A stretch of DNA of 64,000 bases from Corynebacterium kalinowskii (GCF_009734385.1 NZ_CP046452.1:1674001-1738000), one strand, 5' to 3'; shown: positions 1 to 10,966, numbered from the stretch's first letter. Notes: generated by a model from the sequence alone, not told the origin. Program-made: numbers and translations.

Positions 1-111
1 GCGCACGATCTTCATGCCACGGTAGACGTCGGTGAACTCCTTGCCGTCGAAGTCCGAAACCAGCAGGCGAAGCGAGTTTGTTCCGCAGTCCACTGCGGCT
101 ACGCGCGCCAC
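1..111 (-). CDS. ppx: Exopolyphosphatase Ppx/GppA family, N-terminal fragment
   Basis: Only the first 37 codons lie in the window; the gene continues past the left edge. The visible N-terminus begins VARVAAVDCGTNSLRLLV, the phosphate-1 motif (DCGTNS) of the ASKHA-fold Ppx/GppA phosphatases, which remove terminal phosphate from polyphosphate or pppGpp. The GTG start at 111-109 shares a base with the TAG stop of the DUF501 gene (TAGTG), so translation is probably coupled. The order eno, divIC, DUF501, ppx is the usual corynebacterial one. Which of the two activities it has cannot be judged from this fragment. Confidence 0.85.
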   Translation of the reverse strand, partial: MARVAAVDCGTNSLRLLVSDFDGKEFTDVYRGMKIVR

Positions 112-665
112 TACTTGACCTCAGCGTGCGTGAAGTCGAAATCGGCGAGGTCGATTCCTAATTCTTGGCAGGTTGGCCAATCCTCCGGAATAGCAGTCCC
201 GCGCAGGTTCGCATGTTCGGCGGCCATTGCCACTGCCTCAGTGCCAAACCGCACCCGCTCCGGCCCCTCGGCCAGGGCGTAGGCAATCAGCACGTGCAGG
301 CACTTGACGCGATCGGGCATGCCGCCACCTGAGAAGTCAGTGCCCAGATCTTCCATCTTGTTGCGCTCGGCCAGAAAGTGCTCGTGAGCTTTGAGGTAGT
401 CCTCCTGTAGCTCCGCATCGGTGGCGAGGCGCTCCTGCATCCACTTCATCACGTGCGCGACCTCAAGCCGCGATGCCTCTGCGGTCAGACGTGGCTCCGT
501 GAGGTAATACAGCGTCGGAAACGGGGTGCCGTCCTCGAGGCGAGGGACAGTCTTCACGACGGCTGGTGAGCCGTCAGGCGTGGTGTAAGAGATTTCCACG
601 ACACCGCGGGGCTCCCTACCCAGCTGCTTAGCTACGGCTGCAAGTTGAGCTTCAGTAACAGTCAT
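111..665 (-). CDS. DUF501 domain-containing protein
   Basis: A 184-residue cytosolic protein with the actinobacterial DUF501 pattern: GREPRGVVEI near residue 16, then PAVVKTVPRLEDGTPFPTLY around 34-53, and GGMPDRVKCLHVLIAYALA around 113-131. The function of this family is not established. It lies 19 bases after divIC and overlaps the start of ppx by one base, so it is probably in an operon with both. The conserved Asp-Arg-Val-Lys-Cys-Leu-His segment could be a functional site, but that is inference. Family assignment is strong; a biochemical role cannot be given. Confidence 0.85.
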   Translation of the reverse strand: MTVTEAQLAAVAKQLGREPRGVVEISYTTPDGSPAVVKTVPRLEDGTPFPTLYYLTEPRLTAEASRLEVAHVMKWMQERLATDAELQEDYLKAHEHFLAERNKMEDLGTDFSGGGMPDRVKCLHVLIAYALAEGPERVRFGTEAVAMAAEHANLRGTAIPEDWPTCQELGIDLADFDFTHAEVK

Positions 666-684
666 GGAAGCTATTGTGTCATGG

Positions 685-1239
685 CTACGGCTGTATTGGC
701 TGAATTGGCTCCGTCGGCTTGACCGGCAGCTTCATTTCCGGAGTCGGCTGCTCTTGGTCGGAATCCTGTTGTGCCTCCGCAGGAGTGGCAACTGCCCCCC
801 ATAGCGCCTCGTACCACGGTCCCTTTTTCTCATCCTCGGTGGTAGTGGATGTGAGGGTGTCGTCGTTTGTCATCGTGGGGTCGATAATTCGGAAAGCGAC
901 TTCGCCCGGGGCGATTACCCCGAGTCGGTTGCGGGCCTGCTCATCCAAGTAAGCCTTGTTCTTGTAGCGATCCAGTTCCCCGAGCAGCTCATCTTTGTGT
1001 TTCTGCTTTTGTGCGATGGAGGCGCTGACTTCTTTAATCTCATTGCGCTGCTCGAAATAGTTGCGCAATGGCAATGCGATGGTCAGTAAGAAGATAATGA
1101 GGACCGCGATGAGAACGATGAGCTCCACTACCCCGATTTTAAGCGGGCGCTTTGTGTTTTTGGCAGCACGAAGCTTCGCATCGGACCTGCGGTTTTTCAC
1201 CGGGACGCGGCTTTTCGAGTTCATCGGGTTGAGTGGCAT
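685..1239 (-). CDS. divIC: Septum formation initiator, FtsB/DivIC family
   Basis: A 184-residue bitopic division protein. A basic N-terminal tail (residues 1-34) precedes one membrane segment (about 35-58). Next come a heptad-like coiled coil (about 60-92) and the family motif YLDEQARNRLGVIAPGEVAF (about 98-117). A low-complexity acidic/proline tail follows. FtsB/DivIC proteins bridge FtsL and FtsQ in the divisome at the septum. The gene follows eno after a strong terminator and precedes DUF501. The start has only a weak ribosome-binding site; an internal ATG at residue 6 is possible. Confidence 0.88.
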   Translation of the reverse strand: MPLNPMNSKSRVPVKNRRSDAKLRAAKNTKRPLKIGVVELIVLIAVLIIFLLTIALPLRNYFEQRNEIKEVSASIAQKQKHKDELLGELDRYKNKAYLDEQARNRLGVIAPGEVAFRIIDPTMTNDDTLTSTTTEDEKKGPWYEALWGAVATPAEAQQDSDQEQPTPEMKLPVKPTEPIQPIQP

Positions 1240-1338
1240 TACTTCAATATCCTAGTTCCCTTGTGTCACAGCAGTCACGTGGCACGCCGATTGACTTTAT
1301 CGGGGCGTGGGAGACGTCTTATTTCTCGTTGCAAACAA

Positions 1339-1376
1339 ATAGCCCGGTTCCCTCCGAGTGGAGGGAACCGGGCTAT
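1339..1376 (-). terminator. Rho-independent terminator of eno
   Basis: A perfect 17-bp stem (arms 1339-1355 and 1360-1376) closed by the four-base loop GAGT. Read on the minus strand it lies 11 bases after the eno stop and is followed by the T-rich stretch TTGTTTGC. It separates the highly expressed eno from divIC. Confidence 0.9.
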
Positions 1377-1386
1377 CTACAAGCGC

Positions 1387-2772
<1,386 letters not shown>

Positions 2773-3561
2773 CTAATATGCAGGCTGCCTCAATGCGTAA
2801 GAAGCAGCAGCATCTCGCACGTCAGCAATGTATTTGTCAGATTGGTTATAAGAGTAAATCGCACGAGTCCAACCTTCGGGGGTGGACAGATCTCCGCCGG
2901 CAGTGCACAACAGGTTGGCTGCAGAGACGGCGGCGTCGTCAATATTGTGCGGGTCGGCGGTTCCGTCGCCACTGGCGTCGAGCCCATAGCGTTTCCACGT
3001 TTCTGGGATGAACTGGAGGGGCCCTACGGCCCGGTCGTGTTCGGTGTCGCCGTCGATAAGCCCGTCATCTGTGTCGCCGATATCAGCAAACCCTGGGGAG
3101 CCGTCGAGTTTGACGCCATAAATCGGCGGGCTCACCACACCGTCTGCGCCGATGGAAGCGCCTTCAAAAAGCTTTCCGGTATAAGTGCCATGACGAGTTT
3201 CTACCTGCGCCAGACCGGCGAGGGTGTTCCAGCGCAGGTGACAATCAGGCCAGCTTTGCTGCGCAATCAGCTCGGCATTGCCGTATGCCTGGATAGCTGC
3301 CGGGTCGACATCAATCTCCTTGGCCAGAGGTTCCGCCCAGAATCCCAGCTTGAGCGAGGTACGGCCGGAAGCATTGACATCGATGTGAGGGACTTCTACC
3401 GCGCCGGCCGGAGGAACATCGTCAGGCACGTTCAACCTAGGGCGCAGCGGGTTGGGCGCGTGCATGGCAGAGAGCACCCACCCCACGAGGGAAATGACAA
3501 GGACCACGGCCAGCACCGTGACAAGTCCGCACCCGAACGCCTTTTTAGCTCCCAAACCCAT
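2773..3561 (-). CDS. Membrane-anchored lytic murein transglycosylase
   Basis: A 262-residue envelope protein. One N-terminal hydrophobic segment (about 9-31) acts as signal anchor, then an extracellular SLT-type lysozyme-fold domain (about 85-255). The catalytic glutamate is most likely E121 in LAQVETRHGTY, and the family segment AVGPLQFIPETWKRYGLDASGDG follows with DPHNIDDA downstream. Such enzymes cleave the MurNAc-GlcNAc bond of peptidoglycan. No ribosome-binding site precedes the ATG; a -10-like TATGAT ends eight bases upstream (3575-3570), so the transcript may be leaderless. It diverges from the secreted protein at 3687. Confidence 0.85.
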   Translation of the reverse strand: MGLGAKKAFGCGLVTVLAVVLVISLVGWVLSAMHAPNPLRPRLNVPDDVPPAGAVEVPHIDVNASGRTSLKLGFWAEPLAKEIDVDPAAIQAYGNAELIAQQSWPDCHLRWNTLAGLAQVETRHGTYTGKLFEGASIGADGVVSPPIYGVKLDGSPGFADIGDTDDGLIDGDTEHDRAVGPLQFIPETWKRYGLDASGDGTADPHNIDDAAVSAANLLCTAGGDLSTPEGWTRAIYSYNQSDKYIADVRDAAASYALRQPAY

Positions 3562-3624
3562 AGGGAACGATCATAGTACTCGCCACGGCTTTCAACGTTT
3601 CAAGGAAACAACAAAATCCCCTTG

Positions 3625-3648
3625 CGTAACTTCAATCACTTTCGTAAC
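3625..3648. promoter_or_regulatory. CGTAAC direct repeat in a divergent promoter region
   Basis: Two copies of CGTAAC (3625-3630 and 3643-3648), 18 bases apart, lie between a cell-wall hydrolase gene and a secreted-protein gene. Direct repeats of GTAAC are the kind of site reported for the actinobacterial response regulator MtrA, which controls wall hydrolases in C. glutamicum. Assignment to MtrA is inference. Confidence 0.3.
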
Positions 3649-3686
3649 ATCATGGGTGTATTTTATTAGCGACAACTAAGGACGCC

Positions 3687-4085
3687 ATGCGCAAAATCGC
3701 AGCCAGCCTGCTCACCACCCTCGCCACTCTGAGCTTTTCGACGACCGCCTTTGCAGGCCCGCTCGACACGCTTCGACTTCTCGATACCAACTATCTTGCT
3801 GGCGCAGACTGCGCATCCCTCAACGCCACCCTAACCAGCCTCAACCTGGTCACCGGACCGACCACCAAGTCCGAGCTCGCAGCCAAGATCAAGTCCACCG
3901 GCACTGAAGTGCTCGGCGGATTAAACATGGGCGGCGAGGAGGCTCAGATCATGGTTAATAAGGCAGCAATGGACGCATCAAACCGTGCACTTGAGTGCGG
4001 CATCGTAAAGGAGGATCCAAAGGTTATGGGATCCATTGAGATGCCACAGCAAATCGCAGACCTAAAGATTTTGCTTTCCAACTAA
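3687..4085 (+). CDS. Small secreted helical protein, PorB/PorC-like candidate
   Basis: 132 residues with a clean Sec signal peptide (basic MRK, hydrophobic core, AFA before position 24). The mature part of about 109 residues is predicted mostly helical and contains exactly two cysteines (C42 and C104), able to form one disulfide. It sits beside the eno/transglycosylase genes and mazG/lysI, about where I recall C. glutamicum carrying porB and porC, the small anion-channel porins of the mycolate outer membrane; PorB is also a short, helical, single-disulfide protein. The porin call rests on size, architecture and position, not on a recognised motif. AAGGA precedes the ATG, and a terminator follows. 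Confidence 0.55.
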   Translation: MRKIAASLLTTLATLSFSTTAFAGPLDTLRLLDTNYLAGADCASLNATLTSLNLVTGPTTKSELAAKIKSTGTEVLGGLNMGGEEAQIMVNKAAMDASNRALECGIVKEDPKVMGSIEMPQQIADLKILLSN

Positions 4086-4101
4086 ACACTCACACTTAGC
4101 C

Positions 4102-4132
4102 AACGGCCTCGCTGATTATTCGCGGGGCCGTT
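4102..4132 (+). terminator. Terminator after the PorB-like gene, overlapping the mazG 3' end
   Basis: An 11-bp stem (4102-4112 with 4122-4132, one G-T wobble), loop 4113-4121, followed by GCGCTTTCTTCT on the plus strand. The stop codon of the convergent mazG gene (4118-4116) lies inside the loop. Confidence 0.75.
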
Positions 4133-4571
4133 GCGCTTTCTTCTGCGCCTTCTCGCGCTCTTTTCCCTCTTGCCACAGGCGCACCTGCTCCGCTTCCGGA
4201 ACAATATCCACACCATCACCAAAGAGGTACGGTGCCCGGCTGCGCATTTTTCCCTCGAAGGCTGCAGCCACATCAGATAAGTCGAAGGCGCCACGCCGCC
4301 TAGCCAGCTCAGCATGAAAGAGAACTTGCAGCAGGACATCTGACAGCTCGGCCAGTAGCTCATCCTCCGCCCCCGCAGTTTCCCACTGCTCCACCGCCTC
4401 GGCAAACTCCGCCACCTCCTCTCTTAAGTAAGGGATAAGAGATTGGTGAGTCATTGAGCGTTCCCACTCCCCAATTTCCAGTGCACGCGCCATTACCCAC
4501 TGCACCCGCACTAGTGAATCCCCCCGAATGGGGGCGCCTTTTCCTGGGAAAAACTGCTCACTCACCATCAC
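4116..4571 (-). CDS. mazG: MazG nucleotide pyrophosphohydrolase
   Basis: Hydrolyses (d)NTPs to NMP and pyrophosphate as a house-cleaning enzyme in the cytosol. The four-helix MazG core is visible. REEVAEFAEAV gives the metal-binding EExxE (E51, E52, E55) and AELSDVLLQVLFHAEL gives ExxD (E75, D78). WERSMTHQSLIPYLREEV precedes it, as in MazG proteins. At 151 residues it is a single-domain form; the E. coli enzyme has two tandem domains. A lysine/arginine-rich tail ends the protein. The first two codons are both ATG, so the start may be one codon later. It diverges from lysI. Confidence 0.88.
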   Translation of the reverse strand: MMVSEQFFPGKGAPIRGDSLVRVQWVMARALEIGEWERSMTHQSLIPYLREEVAEFAEAVEQWETAGAEDELLAELSDVLLQVLFHAELARRRGAFDLSDVAAAFEGKMRSRAPYLFGDGVDIVPEAEQVRLWQEGKEREKAQKKAQRPRE

Positions 4572-4716
4572 TCAACACCATCCATAAGTTAACACTTCCC
4601 AGCTTATGACCCTTAAAAATTTGTAAGACTGACGCAAGTGCGAATAAAATACGCCAATCATCAAGAAAGATCTGCTTAATTACAAGTAGAAGCTCTTCAT
4701 CGACTATGGCTACCCT

Positions 4717-6231
4717 ATGCCAGTGACTACCACCACGAAAGCACCGGTAACAGTGAACAACACTGCCACTAACAAGAATACGGTCCGCATGTGGACCCTG
4801 GTTTCCCTCATCATCGGATCCACGGTCGGCGCGGGCATTTTTGCACTGCCTCAGCAAGCCGCATCGGTCGCCGCTCCCGGCGCCATGCTCATCGGCTGGG
4901 GCATCGCCGGTATCGGCATGCTGTCCATCGCCTTTGTCTTCCAGGCGCTCGCAGTCCGCAAGCCTCACCTGGATTCCGGCGTTTACTCCTATGTCCGCGC
5001 GGGCCTCGGCGACTTCGTTGGTTTCGCCTCTGCGTGGGGCTACTGGCTCGGCTCGGTCATCGCACAGGTCGGCTACGCCACTTTGTTCTTCTCCACGCTC
5101 GGCCACTACATCCCACTTTTTTCTTCCGAGAATCGCCTGGCATCTGCGATCGCCGTTTCGATCCTGACCTGGGTGATTTTCTTCATGCTCACCCGCGGTG
5201 TCAAGCAGGCTGCAGCCATGAACATGGTGACCACCGTGGCCAAGTTGCTCCCAATCTTCGCCTTCCTCATTTTGGTGGCTTTCCTCGGCTTCAGCTGGGA
5301 TAAATTCACTTTCGACATTTGGGGACGCAGCGGATCCAGCGGTTCCGTCATGGAGCAGATCAAGGGCATGATGCTCTTCACCGTGTGGGCATTCATCGGT
5401 GTCGAGGGCGCATCCGTCTACTCCAAGCAGGCACGTACCCGTAAGGATGTCGGCCGCGCAACCATCATCGGTTTCTTCTCCGTGCTGGCCCTGCTCGTTT
5501 CGGTGACAACCCTTTCCTTCGGTGTCCTCACTCAGGAAGAGCTCACCGCCCTCGGCGACAACTCTCTCGGCGGAGTTCTCGAGGCAGTCGTTGGCCCGTG
5601 GGGTGGCGCGCTGATTTCCCTCGGCCTGTGTATCTCGGTGCTTGGCGCCTACATCTCCTGGCAGATGCTGTGTGCTGAGCCCATCACCTTGATGGCGATT
5701 GATGGTCTGCTCCCAGCGCGCTTCGGCAAGTTCAACAAGAACGGCGCACCGTTTTCCGCGCAGCTCATCTCCACTGCAGTCATCCAAGCGTGTGTCATCG
5801 TCTTCTTCCTCAACGAGACCACCTATACCTCGATGGTGCAGCTAGCCACGATGATGTACATGCTCCCGTACGTCTTTTCTTCCCTCTACCTGCTGCTGCT
5901 CACCACGCGTGGCAAGGGAATGACCCACCCGCATGCGGGTACGCGTTTCGACGACTCCGGCCCAGCTGTCACCCCACAGGAAAACCGCAAGCACCTCTTC
6001 ATCGCGATCATCGCTTTCATCTACTCCCTGTGGCTGTTCTACGCAGCAGACGTCACCTACCTGCTCTTCGGTACTCTGCTGATCCTGCCTGGTCTGATCC
6101 CATACATCAGCCAGCGCATCAAGAATGGCGACAAGTGGTTCAACACCTTTGAATGGGTCATCGTCGCCGCAGTAGTCATCGGTGCCTGCTTCGCGGCCTA
6201 TGGACTGTCCACTGGCGCCCTCGAACTCTAG
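4717..6231 (+). CDS. lysI: L-lysine permease/antiporter, APC superfamily
   Basis: A 504-residue polytopic membrane protein with about 12 hydrophobic segments, starting after a polar Thr-rich N-terminus of about 25 residues. It opens with the APC consensus SLIIGSTVGAGIFALPQ and has the ArcD/LysI landmarks KPHLDSGVYSYVRAGLGD, GYWLGSVIAQVGYATLFFST, FIGVEGASVYSKQARTR and LGAYISWQMLCAEP. These match the C. glutamicum LysI uptake carrier closely as I recall it, including HPHAGTRFDDSGP near the end. The arginine/ornithine exchanger ArcD is a close alternative. It stands alone between mazG and mfd. Confidence 0.82.
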   Translation: MPVTTTTKAPVTVNNTATNKNTVRMWTLVSLIIGSTVGAGIFALPQQAASVAAPGAMLIGWGIAGIGMLSIAFVFQALAVRKPHLDSGVYSYVRAGLGDFVGFASAWGYWLGSVIAQVGYATLFFSTLGHYIPLFSSENRLASAIAVSILTWVIFFMLTRGVKQAAAMNMVTTVAKLLPIFAFLILVAFLGFSWDKFTFDIWGRSGSSGSVMEQIKGMMLFTVWAFIGVEGASVYSKQARTRKDVGRATIIGFFSVLALLVSVTTLSFGVLTQEELTALGDNSLGGVLEAVVGPWGGALISLGLCISVLGAYISWQMLCAEPITLMAIDGLLPARFGKFNKNGAPFSAQLISTAVIQACVIVFFLNETTYTSMVQLATMMYMLPYVFSSLYLLLLTTRGKGMTHPHAGTRFDDSGPAVTPQENRKHLFIAIIAFIYSLWLFYAADVTYLLFGTLLILPGLIPYISQRIKNGDKWFNTFEWVIVAAVVIGACFAAYGLSTGALEL

Positions 6232-6245
6232 GACAGCACAACGCA

Positions 6246-6287
6246 GCTTTTCGACGCCCAGTTGGCGGGGCTTGGGCGTCGAAAAGC
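6246..6287. terminator. Bidirectional hairpin between lysI and mfd
   Basis: A perfect 15-bp stem (6246-6260 with 6273-6287) with a 12-base loop, between two convergent genes. The T-run and A-run lie inside the arms (GCTTTTCG/CGAAAAGC), so it may work for both genes although no long T-tract follows it. Confidence 0.7.
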
Positions 6288-6299
6288 ACCCCGTTGCAC

Positions 6300-9200
6300 T
6301 TAGCTGATCGAAATTACCCGCTTATTCTCCGATTGACCGCCAGTTACAGACACAGTGGCCACGTCGAACATCTTGGAAATGAAGTCGGCGAGCCACTGAA
6401 CCAATTCCACGTCTCGCAATTGCGGGTCGGAGATCCGGTTACCAGCCTTCGGGAAGGACACCTGGATCGCCTGAGCTGCGGCGCGGTAGGTGGCACCAGG
6501 GAATAGTCGCTTGAGACGCACCTGCTTCGAGTCCGGCAGCTCAACCGGATGAATCTTGATACGAGTTCCCTGTGTCGCGATATCTGTCAGTCCCGCGGAA
6601 CGCATGACGTGACGCAAGCGAGCGACGGCAAGCAAACGCGAAACCTCCACCGGAATCGGACCGTAACGGTCTTCCATTTCCTCCACAGCCAGGACCAGGT
6701 CAGCTTCTGACGTCGAAGCTGCGAGCTTGCGGTAGACCTCCAAGCGCAGACGCTCGGAGTTGATGTAGCTTTCCGGAATGTGGGCGTCGACGGGCAAGTC
6801 AACGCGGATCTCGCGCGGTTCTTTGTCGGTAGCGTCAAGAACCTTGCCGTCAGCCATAGCCCGAAAAGCCTCCACGGCCTCCCCCACCAGGCGAACATAC
6901 AGGTCAAAGCCCACTCCAGCGATGTGTCCGGACTGCTCGGCGCCCAGCACATTGCCGGCGCCACGCATCTCCAGGTCCTTCATCGCCACCGCCATACCGG
7001 CGCCCAGGTCGTTGTTCTGGGCAATGGTAGCCAGGCGGTCATACGAGTTCTCAGTTAGCGTTGCGCCCTTAGGGTACAAGAAGTAGGCGTATCCGCGCTC
7101 GCGGGAGCGCCCCACTCGACCACGCAGCTGGTGCAGCTGTGACAGACCCATGTGATGGGCATTTTCGACGATCAGTGTGTTGGCATTGGAGATATCCAAG
7201 CCGGTTTCCACAATGGTCGTACACACCAGGACGTCGTACTCGCGGTCCCAGAAACCCTGAACGGTTTGTTCCAACAGTTCCTCGGACATCTGGCCATGAG
7301 CAACCACGACGCGAGCTTCGGGAACCAAGTCACGGATTTCCCGGGCCTTCTTTTCGATGGATGAAACCTTATTGTGTACGTAGAACACTTGACCGTCGCG
7401 CAGCAGTTCGCGCCGAATCGCCGCTGCGACCTGCTTTTCCTCCTGCGCGCCCACATAGGTCAGCACAGGGTGGCGATCTTCTGGCGGAGTGAGAATCGTG
7501 GACATTTCTCGGATGCCGGCCATAGACATCTCCAGCGTGCGCGGGATCGGGGTTGCGGACATCGTGAGCACATCCACCGCGGTGCGCAGCGCCTTGATGT
7601 GTTCCTTGTGCTCGACACCGAAGCGCTGCTCCTCGTCCACGATGACCAGACCGAGGTTCTTCCAGTGCACGCCGGTCTGTAGCAAACGGTGGGTGCCGAT
7701 GACGATGTCGACGGTGCCGTCGGCAAGCCCCTTCAGCGTTTCCTTTGACTCGCGGCCAGGTGTAAAGCGGGATAGGCCACGGATCGTGACCGGAAAACCA
7801 TCCATGCGCTCTTCAAAAGTAGACAAGTGCTGCTGCGCGAGGAGCGTCGTCGGTACGAGCACAGCGACCTGCTTACCGTCTTGAACGGCCTTGAAGGCAG
7901 CGCGCACCGCCACTTCCGTCTTGCCATAACCAACGTCGCCGACGATCACGCGGTCCATCGGCACTGGCTTTTCCATGTCCGTCTTCACGGCATCAATAGC
8001 CAGCATCTGGTCTTCGGTCTCCACGTACGGAAAATTGTCTTCCATCTCGTGTTGCCAAGGCGAATCCGGACCGAACGGGTGGCCTGGCGCGGATTGGCGT
8101 TTGGCATACAGCTCGACGAGTTCACCGGCGATCTCGCGCACTGCGGCGCGGGCCTTCTTCTTGGTGTTCTTCCAGTCCGAGCCACCCATCTTGGATAGCG
8201 TCGGTTTCTCGCCGCCAACGTACTTTGACAGCAAGTCCAGTGCATCCATTGGCACATAGAGCTGGTCAGCGGGGCCACCGCGACGCGACGGTGCATACTC
8301 AAGCACCAGGTACTCGCGCCGGGACGTTTCGTCACCAGCTTTGATGGTGCGCTCCGTCATCTTGAGGAAGCGACCGATGCCGTGCGTTTCATGTACCACC
8401 AGGTCACCGGGCTTGAGGGCGAGCGGATCGACGCGGTTGCGCTTGCGGGCGGGACGACGCTTCGCGCCGGCGATATCACCCACGCGGTTACCCGTCAGAT
8501 CAGTTTCGGTGACCACAACCAGCTTTGGGCCAGGAAAAACCAGTCCGTTGTGTGCCAGCGCCTGATACAGGGTCACCTCACCCTCTGACGGCTGCCAGCC
8601 GGGGGTCGCCACCTTGACAGAGATACCGTTTTCTTTGAAACGCTCTGTCATGCGCTTGATTGCGCCAGCGGCCGGCGCGACATAGGCCGCCCTGCCACCG
8701 CCGTTGATATGTGCGAGCAGCAACGCCATCAGCTTTTCGATTTCCTTCAAATCACCGCGCGGTGCGGGAGCTGCATCAAATGCGAGCGGAAGCGTTTCCT
8801 CCTCGGAGGCGAAAATCATGCCCGGAGGAGCAATAGTCCAGACGTTGTTGCCGACCATGAGGGATTCGAAAGATCGGTAAGAGCTGGCTTCTAGATCAAG
8901 TCCAGCGGCGGCAATCGGCCCATCTGCGCCCATGGCGGCGGCTTCCCAACCTGCCGCTAAGAATTCGGCATCCGTAGCCTGCAGATCTGCGATGCGGGTT
9001 CGGATCTTCTCCGGGTTCATGAGCACCACGTGGGTAGTGTCCGGCATCAGTTCCGGCAAGGTCACCATCGGAGTGTCCACGAGCGCCGGTATCAAAGCCT
9101 CCATGCCGTCAGCCGACTGCCGATCCGAAATCTTGGTGAGCAATTCCACCAATGAGGCATTCCCCGGATGCTGCACGGCCAGCTCGCCTGCCCGCTGCGC

Positions 9201-9908
9201 GATGTCCTCAGTAATCAGGAGTTCGCGGGCTGGAAATATGTCGATCGCTTCGTAGTCAAGATCCTGGATCGTGCGCTGATCCGCGACCGCAAAAGCACGA
9301 ATATCGGTGACCTCGTCACCCCAAAACTCCAGGCGGACGGGATGCTCAGCAGTGGTTGGGAACACATCGATAATGCCACCACGGGTAGCAAAATCACCCT
9401 TGCGCGCCACCATGTCCACGTGGTTGTAGGCACGGAACACGAGAGCTTCCGCGAGTTCGGAAAATTCGTAATCCTTACCCTTTTCAATAGTGAGCGCTGC
9501 GCGACCTTCAGCCGTCGATAAGAGAGGTTGGCAAAAACCCCGCGCCGCCGTCACCACAACTTGGAGCTGATCCAGGCTATGCAGGACCTCTGCGCGCTTG
9601 CCCACGGTGTCCAGGCCGGGGCTCATCCGCTCGTGCGGCAAGGTTTCCCAGCTAGGGAACCACGCAACCTTGTCCCCCAACAGGGCTTTGAGCTCCGCAG
9701 TGAGGTCTTCCGCCTCACGGCCGGTGGCCACGACGGCAAGGATCGGCGCCCGCTGTGCGAGGGCACCGATCACCCACGGTCTCGCCTGATCGATCGCTGT
9801 GATGTGCAGGCGCGACTCGCCGACGTTCTCCAGTAGACCCTTGATCTTAGGGTCCCGGCCCGCAACCTTTAGCAGTCCCGCCAGCATGGGCGCTTCGGAC
9901 TTTTTCAC
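6300..9908 (-). CDS. mfd: Transcription-repair coupling factor Mfd
   Basis: Displaces RNA polymerase stalled at DNA lesions and recruits UvrA. The 1202-residue protein shows a UvrB-like N-terminal module ([20 protein letters not shown]), the CarD-like RNA-polymerase-interacting domain (about 495, [16 protein letters not shown]), and the SF2 translocase with GDVGYGKTE near 656 and DEEQRFGV. The TRG motif is within [19 protein letters not shown], followed by the C-terminal Mfd domain. The frame is open upstream, but GTG at 9908 is preferred because AGGAGA is three bases upstream and it overlaps the TGA of the TetR gene by four bases (GTGA), implying coupled translation. Confidence 0.96.
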   Translation of the reverse strand: MKKSEAPMLAGLLKVAGRDPKIKGLLENVGESRLHITAIDQARPWVIGALAQRAPILAVVATGREAEDLTAELKALLGDKVAWFPSWETLPHERMSPGLDTVGKRAEVLHSLDQLQVVVTAARGFCQPLLSTAEGRAALTIEKGKDYEFSELAEALVFRAYNHVDMVARKGDFATRGGIIDVFPTTAEHPVRLEFWGDEVTDIRAFAVADQRTIQDLDYEAIDIFPARELLITEDIAQRAGELAVQHPGNASLVELLTKISDRQSADGMEALIPALVDTPMVTLPELMPDTTHVVLMNPEKIRTRIADLQATDAEFLAAGWEAAAMGADGPIAAAGLDLEASSYRSFESLMVGNNVWTIAPPGMIFASEEETLPLAFDAAPAPRGDLKEIEKLMALLLAHINGGGRAAYVAPAAGAIKRMTERFKENGISVKVATPGWQPSEGEVTLYQALAHNGLVFPGPKLVVVTETDLTGNRVGDIAGAKRRPARKRNRVDPLALKPGDLVVHETHGIGRFLKMTERTIKAGDETSRREYLVLEYAPSRRGGPADQLYVPMDALDLLSKYVGGEKPTLSKMGGSDWKNTKKKARAAVREIAGELVELYAKRQSAPGHPFGPDSPWQHEMEDNFPYVETEDQMLAIDAVKTDMEKPVPMDRVIVGDVGYGKTEVAVRAAFKAVQDGKQVAVLVPTTLLAQQHLSTFEERMDGFPVTIRGLSRFTPGRESKETLKGLADGTVDIVIGTHRLLQTGVHWKNLGLVIVDEEQRFGVEHKEHIKALRTAVDVLTMSATPIPRTLEMSMAGIREMSTILTPPEDRHPVLTYVGAQEEKQVAAAIRRELLRDGQVFYVHNKVSSIEKKAREIRDLVPEARVVVAHGQMSEELLEQTVQGFWDREYDVLVCTTIVETGLDISNANTLIVENAHHMGLSQLHQLRGRVGRSRERGYAYFLYPKGATLTENSYDRLATIAQNNDLGAGMAVAMKDLEMRGAGNVLGAEQSGHIAGVGFDLYVRLVGEAVEAFRAMADGKVLDATDKEPREIRVDLPVDAHIPESYINSERLRLEVYRKLAASTSEADLVLAVEEMEDRYGPIPVEVSRLLAVARLRHVMRSAGLTDIATQGTRIKIHPVELPDSKQVRLKRLFPGATYRAAAQAIQVSFPKAGNRISDPQLRDVELVQWLADFISKMFDVATVSVTGGQSENKRVISIS

Positions 9909-10516
9909 TGCTCTCCTACGGTAATCTTTGGGCTCGTTTCCAGATGCGCGAGTCCATTCCAACACAGGTTAACGATATGGCTCGCCACTACTTCTTTACT
10001 CGGCTCACGAACATCCAGCCACCACTGCGCAGTGCCAGAAATCATGCCGACCAGTGACTGACCATAGAGCACCGCCGACTCCGGCTCGTAACCACTCTTC
10101 TCAAAAGCCTTCCCAAGGATATGAGAAACCTGGGCGACGATATCATTGAGCAGCGTGGAATAGGTGCGGTTCTTGCCTGGGGTCATGTCGCGGACCAAGA
10201 TTTGGAAGCCATCCGGGTGCTCCTCGATGAAGGTAAGCAGCGCCATCACCGCCCGCTCAATCCGATCGCGATAGCTTCCCGACGCCAACGACCCCGTTAT
10301 CGTTTGCTCTAAGGCCTGCATGTCGCGGTCAATCACCACAGCGTAGAGCCCCTCTTTGCCACCGAAGTGCTCATAGACAACGGGCTTGGACACCGCCGCA
10401 CGCGCCGCGATTTCCTCGACGCTTGCGGCCGCAAACCCCTTTTCCGCAAAGACAGCCCGACCAATTTCGATCAGCTGCTCGCGACGTTGCTTCCCCGTCA
10501 TCCGCTTCACACTCAT
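9905..10516 (-). CDS. TetR/AcrR family transcriptional regulator
   Basis: 203 residues. The N-terminal helix-turn-helix domain spans about 9-58 ([47 protein letters not shown]), the classic TetR pattern; the rest is a helical ligand/dimer domain. It overlaps the start of mfd by four bases, so the two are probably co-transcribed. Ligand and targets are unknown. A TANNNT element (TAAGGT) ends seven bases before the ATG, compatible with a leaderless mRNA, although its -35 is weak. Confidence 0.88.
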   Translation of the reverse strand: MSVKRMTGKQRREQLIEIGRAVFAEKGFAAASVEEIAARAAVSKPVVYEHFGGKEGLYAVVIDRDMQALEQTITGSLASGSYRDRIERAVMALLTFIEEHPDGFQILVRDMTPGKNRTYSTLLNDIVAQVSHILGKAFEKSGYEPESAVLYGQSLVGMISGTAQWWLDVREPSKEVVASHIVNLCWNGLAHLETSPKITVGEQ

Positions 10517-10595
10517 GACCTAAACCTTAGTTGACACCCTGTTATTTGTTTTCGGGACCTTTGATGTAAAGTCGTTGTACACAGATTTGCTGTGA

Positions 10596-10667
10596 TTCCC
10601 CATGGTGTAATTGGCAACACTCCGGTTTTTGGTACCGTCATTCTAGGTTCGAGTCCTGGTGGGGAAG
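10596..10667 (+). tRNA. tRNA-Gln (anticodon TTG)
   Basis: A full cloverleaf can be folded. The acceptor TTCCCCA pairs with TGGGGAA and the D stem is GTGT/ACAC. The anticodon loop TTTTGGT places TTG at positions 34-36, and the T arm is CTAGG-TTCGAGT-CCTGG with the TTCGA motif. Discriminator base G at 10667; CCA is not encoded. The outermost anticodon-stem pair is C-T, a mismatch. It reads UUG, hence glutamine CAA. It marks the left border of the accessory block. Confidence 0.93.
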
Positions 10668-10843
10668 CTCTTTCTGGCTTCAGCCTAGATCCGGCGCGGC
10701 TGGGGCCTTTATTCTCATTAGCCTTTTGAGCTTTCCACTAATCAGACACCCCCAATACGCCCCCCACTTCCCCATCAGCAAAAAGTTCCAACTAGAAAGA
10801 ATTCTCCTGAATACGGGCTTTGTACTGCAGTTCAGCACAATTA

Positions 10844-10876
10844 TCGACACAGAAAACTATTTAGTGTTATATAACA
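10844..10876 (+). promoter_or_regulatory. Candidate promoter of the LAxTG surface-protein gene
   Basis: TCGACA (10844-10849), a 17-base spacer and TTATAT (10867-10872). The -10 lies within a perfect 12-bp palindrome TGTTATATAACA (10865-10876), which could be a regulator site. It implies a 5' leader of roughly 85 bases. The preceding stretch 10680-10843 is AT-rich and holds nothing else I can recognise. Confidence 0.35.
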
Positions 10877-10966
10877 TCTGAATAACAGACTTCTGAAATG
10901 GCGAAACAAGACGTTACCTAAGTTCGATAATTCAAACGAATCAATTCCTAGACTTCAGGAGTCACC

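Noticed and set aside
4558..5787. 409-codon minus-strand frame opposite lysI
   Set aside because: Antisense to a clear APC permease; hydrophilic, His/Glu/Gly-rich product without homology.
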